Positions 1 through 12,416 of a stretch of DNA of 64,000 nucleotides are shown here, piece after piece; within the stretch, counting starts at the first letter, position 1; each line of letters starts with the position of its first letter. The stretch is taken from NCBI RefSeq assembly GCF_000313135.1, contig NW_004457442.1, positions 1,022,657 through 1,086,656 on the forward strand, given 5' to 3'. Source of the stretch: Acanthamoeba castellanii str. Neff (taxonomy: Eukaryota; Discosea; Longamoebia; Acanthamoebidae). A model generated the notes under the pieces. That model searched no databases and was not told the origin of the DNA. It saw nothing but the letters and a program-made list of their open reading frames with translations. The position numbers and the translations under genes were made by a program.

Positions 1-1205
1 CGGTGAAGGTCTTCCCGCCGTCCGACCAGGCATAGGGTTCGTTGATGATGCCGCGGTGCTGCTCAAACTCCGCCCCAATGCTCACGCCGACGACGGTGAT
101 GCCGGAGCTGCGCACCATTGCCCGCCAGACAACAAGTTCAAAACCGGGTCACGTTCGGTGGTCAATGACGATGACGAGTGGCGGGTGTGTACGGGTGGAA
201 CCCGAGCGAGCGATGCTCGGTGAGCAGGTTCAGCACGAAGCGCTTGGTTCGCTCGAATGCCTGCTGCTGGCCCTGTTCTCCTCCTTCAGTGGCGACGAGA
301 TCAAGCTTGGTCACGCACACCATGATGTCCTCGATCTCAAGCGCCCTGCACGCACCATCAGTGAGAGTCGAAACAATAAATGATTAAACAAATATATCAA
401 CATAATACTGAACTTACAAGTATTTATTATTATTATTATAATGGGAAGAGGGTGGGGTGCACACTTGAGCACGATCGCTTGGGTCAAGAGGACGCGCGCT
501 GCATCATTCGTCGGGTCCTCCATGTTGACATCGGCAGCCACCACCAGCACTGCTGAGTCGGCCTGTATGGTGGTACTTACTTATCAGCCTTCGTCTTCAT
601 CTTCATTGCAGAGAAGAGCAGAACTTCGCATACCAGGCAGGCATTGCGGATGAAGGTGGAAAGCAGGTGGGGGCGTCCCGGCACGCTCACCAGGGAGTAG
701 TTGACTCCACCGTGAAAGGCCCTCACCACCCTTTACACCACACCACACCACACCACCAGGTGTCAGGCGGCACTACTACACGCATGGTGCATCCCTCGGG
801 GGGGGGTACCGCGCGTAGCGAGTGTGTCGCTCGATAAGCTCATCTCTCGTGCGGTCGATCAGGACCGTGTACGCATTCAAGCCATTGCCCTGTCATGTTT
901 GGGGGGGGGGTGTTTGGGTAATAGCGCTTCGGGGGTAGGAGGAGGTACCAGGGCATAGGCGCGCCGTCGTAACACGTAGGCGGCATCGGCAAGGCCGCAC
1001 AGGCATTGGAGGAGCGCCGTCGCACCGTGGCCAGAAGGACCCACAACCACCACCACCTGCACGCACAGACAAAGAAAATGTTGTCGTTTCCCTGCCTGAC
1101 ATGGTAATTTATACTATTAAAAATAAATAAAAATACAGCTTTTGTTTGCATTGTTTCTGTATCGGGGTTGCTGATTTTTCTACGTACTGGCGACGCAGTG
1201 GTCAT
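1..1205 (-). CDS. Degenerate EF1A-like GTPase, 5' part (3' end outside window)
   Basis: The C-terminus lies left of the window. From ATG 1205 the exons encode a short N-terminus, then VVVVVGPSGHGATALLQCL in the P-loop position (about 1056-950). Next come NAYTVLIDRTRDEL, then GVNYSLVSVPGRPHLLSTFI (about 720-640). These are followed by ADSAVLVVAADVN (from about 569), VCVTKLDLV (about 320) and RSSGITVVGVSIG (about 110). Order and spacing follow the G domain of EF1A/HBS1 proteins: P-loop, DxPGH, the VLIVAA strand, NKxD. Key residues are altered: the P-loop Lys is Ala, the DxPG Asp is Ser, and NKxD reads TKLD. I infer a GTPase-fold protein with weak or no nucleotide hydrolysis. At least five GT-AG introns are needed; one at about 569-634 joins RNACL to ADSAV, which matches EF1A. 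An earlier in-frame ATG at 1295 is less likely. The role is unknown. Confidence 0.55.
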
Positions 1206-1509
1206 GATGCAGTAAGGTGCGCGTCTGGAGGAGAAGCTGGAAGAACAGTTGGTGCGGGTCGGAAAACAAAACAAAAAGCTCGGAGTTGTTTCCATTCACC
1301 GAGCACAAAGTTCGGGCCGAAATCGAGGTTTACTACGGTCGGCAAACGTGATCAGCCACAGACAAAGAAAGTAATAAGAGGGGTGCGTGACATCAAAGGG
1401 TCCTCCGAACACCTCCCATCCCTTGACATGTCAGCCCCGGTGGCCGCCTCGAGTTCAACGGGACAAATATTTGATTACCCACTTGTGCCCTCAAAAGTGT
1501 CATGCAGCT

Positions 1510-3831
1510 CTACCACTCCTTCTCCTCGAAATCCTCGCTATCGCAGTCCTCATCTTTGTCTTCGTCGGCATCCTTCTTGCATGGTTCAAGCAACGGGTCG
1601 TCTCCCGCATACGCTTCGTCGAGGACCTTGCACGTTGCATCGTGCGTTGCTGCATTCGTCGAAGTCCCTCGGTCACTCAGCCTGGTCTCGCCGCCTGGCG
1701 ATCGGTGCACCGGCCTCGTCGTTGATGATGATTGTTCGTCGCCACGGCCGACGAGGTACACCGCTGGGCTGCGCTCCGGAGTTGTCGGCTCCAGCTCGCC
1801 CCGTCGCTGATGTCCAGAGGCGCTCTTGCTGTCGTCGCTTTCTTCGCTGCTGCTGCTGCTGCTGCTGGGCGAGGGGCTTCGCTCGCTCGCTCGCCTCGAC
1901 TCGGGTGGCATGGGGCTCGCCAGCATCTTTGACGCACCGCGTTGCAGCTTCTGGAAGAACCTCTGCGTCGATCCCCCATCGTCATCTTCATCACCACCAT
2001 CGTCGCCATTGTCGTTGTCTTCTGTGACCTTGGCACTCTCACCCTTGGCGGCCGGAGCCATTTCCTCAGCTTCACTAGGTTGCTTCGCTGCGCATCGCGC
2101 ACCGTCGTCTTCGTCTCCTGGGCCACGCTTGGCATCGCCGCCGTCATTGTGCGCAATCCTCGCTGTCGTACGCGTGGCCTTCTCGCTCCCGGTACGTCTC
2201 GGAGGCGTCTTGAATTCCTCTATGTCTTCGTCCTCCTCCTCTGCGCCTTGCTGATTGCTCGCATGGTGCTTGGCGGGGCGCGAGTCGCGTCGTGTCTTCT
2301 TTCTGGCGTGTTGCTTCTTTCTCTTTTCGATCTCTTCCTCCTCCTCCTCGTTGTCGTCGCTGTCATCTGCTTCGTCCTTGCACGACTTTCGCTTTCTCGT
2401 TCGAGGGGTTCGGCTGAGCCTCGCCGACTTCTTTTTCGTGGGCGTCTCTCTTTCTTCGTCGGCTTCCTCCTCTTCTTCTTCTTCTTCGTCATTCCAACTC
2501 CCATCTTCATCTTCTCCCTCACCCTCACTCTTGCTTTTCCTCTTCTCAGCCTTTTTCTTGCCCTTCTTCTTTGCCGGCCTCTCCCTATCCTCTATCGTGC
2601 GTCGCTTCCCTCCTTTCTCTTTCGCGCCGCCCGGAGTCCGTCGCTTCTTGGCTCTGACCTCGACCACTTCGTCGTCCTCGTCCTCCTCCTCCTCGACACT
2701 CTCCTCATCTAGCACGACTACTTTGTCTTTCTTCTTCGCACTCGCCTGCTTTCCCTTCGGCTTGGCCTTAAGGGGCGACCTCCTGTCGCGTTGGTGATCG
2801 CTCGCAGTGCCACCCGCGGTGTACTGCTCGCCACCGAGCCGGATGGCCTCGAGGCGCGCCATGATGAGGCCGATGAGTACGGCAGCCCTGCTTTCCTTGT
2901 GCTGCGGTTCGATGCCCAGGTTGCGGCACACGCGGCGCAGGAGCGGCGAGCCGAAGCCCATCAGGTAGTTCTGCACTCCGACCCGATGCAAGCTCTCCTC
3001 GAGCAGCGCTTGCAGCTCCTGCACCCGCGAAACGTGAAGATCAGCGATTCGGTGTCACCGGCCATTCAACATTCTAGCGGGATGAAGCGCACCTCGAGCT
3101 TGTGCGCCTCCAGTTCAGCCGCAGTGGCGTATCCGCCGTCGTCCATCTCCAGATCCGTGCAAGCTAGGGTGAGCACTTCATCCAAGCAGGCCTGGGTCAA
3201 TCAAAGAAATCACCGTTGAGTGAACGTGAGCGCACGGTCGTAGCCGCTAGGACGCACCTCATCGGTCTGGCTCTCGCGGCACAGCATTGCCATCACGTCC
3301 ACGCTGCGCACGAACCGACGCGCATACTCCTGTGCACGAGCGCACATGCGGGGGTGAGTGGGCGACTCGACGAAAGGCGGAGTGGGCGATGGCGACCTTG
3401 GGGCCGAGCTCGCACAGGACTTCGATGAAGCGCTTCTGGAGCACCTGCTTGTTTCGCGGGTTGTTGCCGCCGTGGTCGATGGGCACCCCGGCCATGGCTG
3501 CAGTGAGCTGCTTCAGCGTGAGAGCGTGCACGAAGGACTTGGCGCCGACCCTCACCACCATGGCCTCGGCAGCCTTCACAAGGTGGTGTCTCGCCGCACG
3601 TTCACTGATTGGCGACATCTGTCTGTGCTTGGCTTCGTCTTCAGTTTCAGCTTCCTCATCTCCATCCTGCAGGCTGCCGGCGATGATGGATTGAAGGATG
3701 CGATCTTCCGATGGTTCGATCGATCCAAGTTTGGCGTGGCGGTGCAGATGGGCGAGACTGGGTGTGTTCAGGCGATCGATCAATAAGCGAGGAGTGAATG
3801 GCAGCCGCACATCGTCAGGCTCTACGCTCAT
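1510..3831 (-). CDS. Acidic, lysine/glutamate-rich protein with two SAP-like helical modules
   Basis: I do not recognise this family. Exons read about 3831-3367, 3329-3258, 3191-3093 and 3018-1510, with introns that keep frame. The N-terminal third is helical and holds two similar helix-loop-helix stretches: LKQLTAAMAGVPIDHGG...NKQVLQKRFIEVL (about 3500-3420) and LLRRVCRNLGIEP...AVLIGLIMARL (about 2950-2860). Each resembles a SAP/HeH motif. The remaining ~430 residues are low-complexity acidic and basic blocks rich in E, D, K and S, with basic stretches that could act as nuclear localisation signals. This composition is common in chromatin or nucleolar proteins, but function is inference only. 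ATG 3981 is in frame 50 codons upstream; I prefer 3831 because the extra sequence is AT-rich and looks like 5' UTR. The stop is TAG at 1510-1512. Confidence 0.6.
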
Positions 3832-4268
3832 TGCCTTGTGGCCACAATCTTCGCTCTCGAGATTAACTGGCGAAAGCGCCCCAATAAAATATTTAATCGC
3901 AAGTTTGCAAGAAGGAGAACGACGCGAGCATGACTGCCGAGCAGCATCGATTCTTCTATGGTGGGAGGGGGAGGGGTTCATACGGTCTCAACCAGCTCAA
4001 GGTACCCGAGGTGGGAAACTGCGTGGTGCTCCACCACCACGTCGGAGAGGCCCTTGTTCATTTTCAATTTCAAATCGGTCGTGAATTATGTTCTTGGGCC
4101 GAACACGGTTTTGGATCTAAATAGGGAAGAAACGCAAAAGTTGAACGTCTCTTTGTTGAACAGCTCTACAGGTGTTCAACGAAGAAGAAGGAGAAGAGGC
4201 AAGCGTTAGGGCCAACCGCATCATCGTCAACCCGCATCAACAGCTGGCCCTCTCTTCTGGATTAGGGG
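3832..4268. promoter_or_regulatory. Divergent intergenic region
   Basis: This stretch separates the divergent acidic protein gene (-) and the ankyrin-Sec7-PH gene (+), so it should hold both promoters. It includes an AT-rich patch near 3885-3905 (AAATATTTAATCG on the plus strand) that could serve as a core element for the minus-strand gene. An in-frame TAG at 4263-4265 just before ATG 4269 fixes the 5' limit of the plus-strand protein. No other gene is visible. Confidence 0.35.
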
Positions 4269-7200
4269 ATGAGGCGATCGAGCGTAGAGGCAGATGAGCG
4301 GGAGAGTAGCGAGGGAGCGAAGGACACAGGGAAGGACTCGCGAGAGTCAAGGGGCGGGGGCAGCAAGATCGTCGTGAGCCCCAGCAGTAGCAATGGCAGC
4401 GTCTCGACGATTCGTACGCGCGCGATGAAGAAGGCGGCCAGCTCGCGGCAGGGCCTGGTCGTAACGACCAAGGCCGGCCGCGATGTGACATCCTCGTCAC
4501 CATCATCAGACGAACGCGATCGCAAGGCCCCGCTCGACCGCACCACTTCGGGCCGCTTCGGTTGTAGCATACATCGCCACAAGGAGAAAGAAGGCGGCTC
4601 GGATGGATCCGACGATGGAGACGACGCCCGTACGCCCAAGCGCCGCAGCATCCAGCTCGACTTCATTCACGACAAGGAGAAGGAGGACGGCGAGCGGGAG
4701 AGCCGGCGCAAGGAGAAGGGCGAGGGGGGCGATCGAGATCGTGAGAGAGATCGCGATCGCGACAGAGAGCGCAGCCGGCGAGGGCGAGACGGCGACAAGG
4801 ACAAGGAGAGGACCCGCGACGGCGACAACAAGGACAAGGACAGCAGCAAGGACCGAGACAGGGACAAGGACGGCGATCGACAGACGCTGCGCGAGAAGCT
4901 GACCGAGAGCGACGGCAAGCCGCATCTGCGCGAGAGGCCGAGCGAGAGCGACAAGGAGCGCGTCTCGCGCGATGGAGACTCCAACAAAGATCGAGAGAGG
5001 GGCGACAAGGACAGAGAGAGCAAAGATGGTGGCGGCGGCAGGACCAAAGATGGCGACAAGGACAGCAAAGACAGCAAAGATCGGGAGAGGACACGAGACG
5101 AGAAGGACAAGGACAAAGATCGGAGCGAGAGGGGCGACAAGGACAGAGAGAAGGACAAGGACCGCCACAAGGACCGGGGCGAGAGGGGCGACAAGTCTGA
5201 CGGCGGCAAAGATCGAGAGAGAGCGCGCGAGAGCGACAAAGACCGCGAACGTTCGGCCAAGGACGGCGATAAGGACAGAGAGAGGGACAAGGACAGGGAC
5301 AAGGAGAAGGAGAAGGACGGCAAGGACAGCAAAGATAGAGAGCGGACGAGGGAGGGCGATAAGGAGAAGGAGAAGGACCGGGAGAGGCGGAAAGACAAGG
5401 ACGGCGCGGGGCACCGTCGGGGTGGTGGCGAGAAGTCCAAGCGCGACAGGGACAGGGACAGGGACCGCGACAGCAGCAGAGAGGGCGGCAGAGAAAAGCG
5501 GGACAAGGGCGGGCGAAGAGACCGCGACAAGGAGAAGGTGCGGGAGCTTCTCGATGCGCGTACGCGTGGGCTTGACATCGACCTGCGCAAGCTGTCGCGC
5601 AGCGCCACCATCAACTCGGCCTCGTCGGCCTCCAGCCGCATGCCCAGGTAACCTTTGGCCGCCCCGTGTTACGTGCGTGTGACGCCCCCGTGTGGGTTCT
5701 GATATCTGATTGGGTGGTGTGCAGCCGAAAGAAGGAGAGCAAGAGGCCCAAGCGCAGCGACTCGCCCAAGCGACGCGAGCAGCCGGGCAAGGTCGAGCGC
5801 GAGTACCGCAAGCGCGAGCGAGACCGGCGGCGGGCGGAGAAGGACCGGCGGCGGGCGGAGAAGGCCAGCCCTCGCGGAAGCGAGATCTCTGAGGCCAATC
5901 AGTTCGGTGACGAGTTCCGGGCCGACTTTGAGGAGGTCACGCGGCTCATTCAGACGGGCCAGGCCGCGCGCGTGTCGATCCACGAGGCGGCGTTCGAGGG
6001 CAACGTGAAGGCGATGCGGTACCTCATGTACCCGCTGAAGCGGCGCCACGAGCTGACGCGATTGGTCAACAAGCGCGACGACGAGGGCACGACGCCGCTC
6101 CACCGGGCCGTGTCCAACGACCACTTCGAGGCGGCCAAGCTGCTGATCGAACGCGGCGCCAACGTCAACTTTGTGAGCGATGACGGATCGGCGCCGCTGC
6201 TCCACGCGGCCTACTCGGGCGAGGGCACCTGCGTGAAGCTGCTCGTGACCTACGGAGCCGACGTGAACACGTTCGACAAGGAGCGCACCACGCCGCTGCA
6301 GAAGGCCTGCTTCGCCGGCAACCTCGAGTGCATGGAGTACCTCGTTTCCAGGGGCGCCGCTCTCGATTTTGCCGACGACGACGGGACGACACCGCTGCAT
6401 CACGCCGCGTCCCAGGGCCACCAGGAGGTGGTCAGGTCGCTGCTCTTCCTCCACGCATCCCGGACGACCAGCGGCAGCAGCGGCGGCGGCGGCAAAGGCG
6501 GCTCGCCTGTGGACTGTCAGGACACGGATGGGCTCACGCCGCTCCACAAGGCCGTGTTCGCCAACTTCCCGGGCTGCGTCGACCTCCTGCTCATGCACGG
6601 GGCCGACCCCAACATCGCCGACCAGGAGGGTCTCACGCCGCTGCACTTTGCCAGCGAGAAGAACCTCATCGAATGCGCCACCCTGCTGCTCGACCGGAGC
6701 AAGCGCACGCGGCCACCGCCTTCGCGGCCGCCACCGCCCACCCCATCGGCGGCAGCGGCAGCCGCCGACGTCGCCACCGCGCTCGAGGCCAGCGGCGGTG
6801 AGGGCAGCACCATCACCAACAACAACAACAATAGCGACGGTAAGCCGAAGGAGGCTGAGATAGCCATGAAGGTGGCTGACCCGAATGCAAGGGACAACGA
6901 TGGGCTCAGCGTGCTCCACCATGCGTGCTACCACGGATACAGCGAGCTCGTGAGCCTTCTCATCTCCTACGGCGCCGACGTCAACGCCCGCGACAGCACA
7001 GGCTCGAACCCGCTGCAGTACAACGCGGCGTTCAACGGTTCCGAAGAGTGTACGGCTATCTTGCTAGAGCACAACGCCGAGGTGAACACCGACGACGAGG
7101 ACTCCACGTCCGCGCTCATCCACGCCGCCTTCAACGGTCACTTGAAGTGCATGGCGCTCCTGCTCGACAAGCAGGCCTTCGTGAACGCCAGAGACCCCGA

Positions 7201-10072
7201 GAAGGCGACGGCGCTCCACAAGGCCGCCTACATGGGCCACATGGAATGTCTGGAGCTGTTGCTGGCCCGAGGCGCCGACCTCGCCATCCAGGACAACGAA
7301 GGGTGAGTCGCGCACGCCACGCATAGCAACGAGCAGGTTGGCTCCCGCTTGCTTATTTTCTGTATTTCCTCCATTATTGCAGGTCTTATCCGCTGCACAA
7401 GGCGGCGTACTCCAATCGGACGGACTGTCTTGCGGCTTTGCTCAAGAGCGGTGCCTCGGTGGACTGTCAGGACTTCCACGATGGGACGCCCCTGCACAAC
7501 GCCGCCTTTGGCGGCCACGCCGAATGCATCGAGGTAAGGCCGCTTCGTGCTAGCCCGTACCATTGTTGTTGGGTAGTGAAAGTTTTCTCTTTTGGATTGG
7601 CCAGATCCTGCTCGAGCACGGGGCCAACCCCAACTGTGTCGACGATCAGGGGGTGTCGCCCCTGCACCTCGCCATCAGCTCCGGCCACTTCCAGTGCGCC
7701 AAGCAGCTGCTCGAGAAGGGCGCCGACATCAACCTCAGGGTACTCGCGCCCCCACCAAGTGTTACTTCAGGCGTTTCCCTCACCTCGCCTCACCTAACCG
7801 CTTCTCGCTGGCCATATAGGACGGGAAAGGCATGCCGCCGCTGCACTATGCCGTCAAGAGCCCAGAATGCATGCAGTTCTTGGTCGACCAGGTACACGAA
7901 CGTGTTTGGTGTTGCACGCGTGTGCATTTGCAGACACTGAAAGAACGTACGCACATACGTAGGGTGCGGAGGTGGAGTACTGCGACCACAAGGGGCGCTC
8001 TCCGCTTTGGCTGGCAGTCAAGGTCGAGAGCGAGGAGAGCGCGGGCATACTCATCAAGGCCGGCGCCAATATTGAATCCGCTGACAACCGAGGGCGCAAG
8101 GTGGTGGACATGGCCCGAGGCGCCATCACCAAGGAGATGCTGACCAAGATGGCAGCGGAAAGGTGGGCACCGCCACACGCCGCCAAAGCGCTTTTGTGTT
8201 TTGTATTCCCTCGAAGCTCGCCGACTGACAGACACCGATATCGAACCGTGCCCAGGGATGAGCTCCAGGACATTCAGCACAAGGCGGACATGACCGAGGC
8301 GGCGCGCAAGTTCAATGCCAAGCCATCACTTGTGCGTCTATTGTTTAAGTGGAGGAGGAGGAGGAGGGGATCAGCTTACGTACGCCGGCCAATCACTGAT
8401 GCCGGTGGTCAATGGCTCTCAGGCAATCGACTGGCTCCTGGAACGCAAGCTGCTTCAGCGCACGCCCGCGGACCTCGCTCGATTCCTGCACACGACTCCC
8501 GGCCTCTCGAAGATGAAGCTGGGCGAGCTGCTGTCGGCCAGGTGACTACTCCTTCCACTCTCTTTCCTCCGAGCTCCCGCTTTCCCACCGCCATGTAGCG
8601 CACCTTACCTTACGTTGTTTGTTTATCCGACACCCAGCGATAAGGAAAGCGTTGAGTTGCTCAAGGCCTACGCCGAACACTTCAATTTCGAGAACATGCA
8701 CTTTGACCAGGCTCTTCGGTATGTCTCTTGGCGGTGGTGAGGCTCTTCTCCTCTGGTCATGTAACTCATACTTGGCGTGGTGCTTCTCACTTACTTACAG
8801 GCACTTCCTGGCCAAGTTCAAGATGGCGGGCGAGGCGCAGATCGTCGATCGTTTCATGACCCATTTTGCCGAGCGATTCTGCGCTTGCTGCCCCGACGTG
8901 TTCAAGTTTTCAGGTGCGAACCATCATCGGTCGTATCGAAACGTATGTGTGCGTCTCGAGCTTACAGTTGTCGGGGGGGCTCGTGCAGAAACGTGCTACA
9001 TGCTCGCGTTCGCGACGCTCATGCTCAACACGGACGCCCACAACCCGCAAGTCAGGGACAAGATGTCCAAAACGGCATTCATCGCCAACAACCGGTACTC
9101 AATCGCCCCCTTGCGCATTGCCTCGAGACAAGCTCTCACCTTCCCTTTCCCTCTATCTCTCTTCTCTTTGCTGTGCCTTTCCAGAAAGCTCACCGTGCAA
9201 GAAGAGATACCCTCCGCCTTCCTCGAAGAATTGTATGATAAGATTGTGAAAAACGAAATCAAGATGGAAGTCGACGGTGTCATGTTCGGTTCAGCGGAGA
9301 AGAAGGTGCGCAAGTTCTCATCTTCGCCTTTGTCATGGCTCTACATTCATTCACTAACGTTGCATTGGTGTGATTTTGTGGTATGCGGTGGCACAGGGAT
9401 GGCTCATCAAGCAGGGCGGTCGCATTCCCACGTGGAAGCGGCGATACTTCATTCTCACGCACAACTGCCTCTACTACTTCTTGAAGCCGGGCGACAAGGA
9501 ACCGTGCGGCATGGTGCCGTTGGAGAACCTGTCCGTGCGCAAGTCGGTCAAGCAATCAAAGAAGTTCTGCTTCGAGATCTACAACCCGGAGCTCGAGAAG
9601 AACAAGGACAAGCCCAAGATCAAGTCCTGCAAAAAGACAAAAGAAGGTGCGGGCGGCACCACCACTACCCTTTGATTTCGTATCGCGTGGGCCTAACAAG
9701 TGTGTGTGTGTGTGTGCCTCGCACTTGCGTGCGATTACAGGCGAGGGCTTCCGGCAAGGTCATCACAAGGAGTACATGATCTGCGCGTCCTCGCAGCTCG
9801 AGGTACGCACCCGCAAGGACTCTAGACGCTTGGAGCACAACATCAGCACTAGTTTTTGGAGTTCTCAGACCCTCTTTCTCGTGGTACCATACAACAGATG
9901 GATGAGTGGATTGCCGCGATTGAGAGCAATGTTCACTCGTCGTCCATGGACCGGCTGTTGAACCGGGAGAACTCAGTACGTCGTTCCCTTCCTCCATCAC
10001 GTGTACACTTTTGCTGAGTGCGCCATTCCCTTCCTTCTCGGTCTCAAGCAGGATGATGAAGAGGAAGACTGA
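4269..10072 (+). CDS. Ankyrin-repeat / Sec7 / PH domain Arf guanine-nucleotide exchange factor (cytohesin-like)
   Basis: This is a predicted Arf-GEF. Order: a Ser-rich start; about 300 residues of KD/RD/RE low complexity (4670-5560); roughly a dozen ankyrin repeats (5980-8160) of the TPLHxA...LLxxGAxxN type; then Sec7 and PH. The Sec7 domain starts at FNAKPSL|AIDWLLE across an intron (about 8333-8423) and continues LHTTPGLSKMKLGELL. It carries the glutamate finger in KMAGEAQIVDRFM (about 8822) and MLNTDAHNPQVRDKM (about 9024). The PH domain (about 9400-9950) reads GWLIKQGGRIPTWKRRYFIL, then NCLYYFLKPGDKEP and PLENLSVRK. This is very close to the phosphoinositide-binding PH of cytohesins, including the split insertion. 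Cytohesins end in a basic tail; this ends DDEEED at TGA 10070-10072. The ankyrin part is intron-poor while the Sec7-PH part has small exons. It likely acts on Arf at PIP3-rich membranes, with ankyrin repeats as partner docking (inference). Confidence 0.9.
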
Positions 10073-10105
10073 GGAACGACAACGAAGCCCAAAATAGTAC
10101 AGTAG

Positions 10106-10111
10106 AATAAA
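10106..10111 (+). terminator. Candidate polyadenylation signal AATAAA
   Basis: AATAAA lies 34 bases after the stop of the ankyrin-Sec7-PH gene, a normal distance for a poly(A) signal. It is followed by an AT-rich stretch. Position and motif only. Confidence 0.45.
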
Positions 10112-10399
10112 GCATTTATTCCATTGAATCGCCATGAGGTGCCTGTGCAACGCAGCTGCCACTCGCGTGAGGCCCGTGTAGTTGGTGTCTTCTCTCTTCC
10201 GCTACATAATCGCTCCATTTCTCGCATATTATTGAATTTCGAACCAATTCTTTTCTGAATTTCTATTGGATGGAAAACTGAACATTAAAAGACAGGCAAA
10301 AAGCAGGTTTGAGGGATAAATCCTCGTTTGGTGCTGGTCGGTTCCTTCTTTTCCCTTTCTCCCTCGCTATCGTGCGTCTCTTCCCCCTCTCCGCCCGTC

Positions 10400-10989
10400 A
10401 TGACCAGAAAGAGAAGGAATCACGGACGCGCCCTCCACGGCCGCGGCCACACTAAGCCCATCAGGTGCGACAACTGCCACAGGTGCACCCCCAAGGTAAG
10501 TCATGCCCCTTTCAATCCGTCCCATCTGTCTTGATGAATCGCTCCTTCTCCCATTTCTCTTCCCGGGAATGTGTGCATACACTGGAGCAATGAGAGCTCA
10601 CCGCCTCTCGCTTCGATCATGCAGGACAAGGCTGTCAAGAGGTTCCACGTCAGGAACATCGTCGAGACTGGTGCCGTCAGGGATATCCAGGAGTCCAGCG
10701 TCATTGAGTGTACGCATTCACTTCCTTCTCACTTAATCTCGTCGCTTCGCCGCCTTCCGTAGATCCTCTTATTCACTTGTGTTATTTTCCACTTGCAGCC
10801 TACAAGCTCCCCAAGCTTTACGCTAAGCTGCAGTACTGCGTGAGCTGCGCCATCCACTCGCGCGTCGTGCGCGTCCGCTCCAAGGAGGGCAGGAGGGACA
10901 GGAGGCCCCCGGAGAACATCAGGGAGAGGCAGCAGCGTGAGCTCCAGAGGCTTCAGCGCGAGGCCAAGGATCTCGAGGGCAGGAAGTAA
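10400..10989 (+). CDS. RPS26: 40S ribosomal protein S26 (eS26)
   Basis: This is a small-subunit ribosomal protein at the mRNA exit channel. Three exons: 10400-10495, 10620ish-10709 and 10799-10989. The start [20 protein letters not shown] and then [12 protein letters not shown] are eS26 signatures; CDNC pairs with YCVSCAIHS in exon 3 to form the zinc site. [17 protein letters not shown] and [10 protein letters not shown] complete the core. The C-terminus is longer than in animals and ends with a charged ERQQREL-type helix. Splice phases agree: exon 2 ends one base into a codon that exon 3 completes. The region before the ATG is pyrimidine-rich (CTTCTTTTCCC), as is common at ribosomal protein gene starts. 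Identification is secure. Confidence 0.97.
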
Positions 10990-11165
10990 ACGTACTGAGG
11001 CAATCAAATGTGCAGCTTTTGACCTCTACCTCAATATAAAAATACTAAACAAAAGATAGCTTCACCATTCCTCGCTCAACATTGGAGATGATTGATCATC
11101 AGCTATTGCAATACTCGCCAAGTCCCCAAAACACAACTCTTTTTCATTCTAGTTTTCCTGGACGG

Positions 11166-12364
11166 ATGGAGATGAGCAGGCTTGTGGTGAGTGCAGCGCT
11201 GCTGTTCATCGTTGCGTGCTGCAGCGACGTGGCTTTGGGCCGTGTGACGAGCATCCCGCACCGGGGTGCCCTGTACGATGGCCTGGCCATGCGCGCCCTC
11301 AACCACCACAACATTCCCGCAGTCTCTGCCGATGCGCCTGAGCAATGGTTCACTCAGGTGCCCACCCCCACATCGCGTTCAATGCATCGCTGCGCAGTGC
11401 CACGGAAACCAAGTCAGGCAAATATTTAAATGGATTCTCTAATGATCGATTAATGGACGGCAGGCGTTGGACCACTTCGATCCGCGCAATAGCGCCAAGT
11501 GGCAGCAGCGCTACTTCACCAACGACACCTTCTACCGCCCCGGAGGCCCCGTCTTCCGTATTTCCCCCCCCCCGACACTTCGTTCTTTTCATCTTCTTCG
11601 CTTTCCTTTCTTTTCGTTGCCCATCTTCTTCTCATTGTCGTGTGCGTGTATGTTGTGGCTGCCGTGGTAGTCATGCTCGGTGGTGAGGGTCCGGCTTCGC
11701 CCATCGATGTCGGCGGTCACTTCATCTTGAACGAGTACGCGCAGCGCTTCAACGCGCTCGTCCTGAGCATCGAGCACCGCTTCTACGGCAAGTCGGTCCC
11801 CACGCGCGACCTCTCCAACGCCAACCTCCGCTTCCTCAACAGCGAACAGGCGTACCATCTCCCCTCCTGAACCGCACACGTGTTGCATTCCTCACATTCC
11901 TTCACTTTTTGTCGCGCGCGTGTGCGGCGGTGCGCAGGCTGGCCGACTTTGCGATGTTCCGTCAGTACATCAGCGAGAAGCTGGCCCTGCCCAAGACCAC
12001 CAAGTGGGTCGCCTTCGGCGGCTCCTATTCGGGCGCCCTCAGCGCCTGGTTCCGGCTCAAGTACCCGCACCTCGTCGACGGCTCGCTGGCCACGTCGGCC
12101 CCGGTCAAGGCCCAGCTTGACTTCTCCGAGTACAACGAGGTCGTCCAGCGCTCGCTAGGTGCGTGCCACGCGGCCTTTCATGCCACGCGCGCGCGTGCGT
12201 GTGTGTGCGGCGTATGCTGAGTGTATGATGCGCGCGCGCGGGTGTGTGTGCAGAGTTCTTCGTGGGTGAGTCGTGCGCCAACCGCGTGCGCGAGGGAACG
12301 CAGGCTGCCACCAACCTGCTCTCGTCGGCCGACGGAAAGAAGCAGCTGCAGGTGCGTGTGTCTG

Positions 12365-12416
<52 letters not shown>

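Noticed and set aside
1146..2797. Several plus-strand frames opposite the acidic protein
   Set aside because: They are Ser/Leu/Phe-rich mirrors of Glu/Lys codon runs and lack conserved motifs.
4506..5641. Long antisense open frames opposite the KD/RD-rich leader
   Set aside because: They arise from reversing simple GAC/AAG/CGA repeats; the products are poly-Ser/Leu or poly-Val/Leu with no domains, while the sense strand leads into ankyrin-Sec7-PH.
11082..11165. Upstream ATG (11082) as the start of the S28 peptidase
   Set aside because: It would bury the signal peptide behind 28 polar residues.
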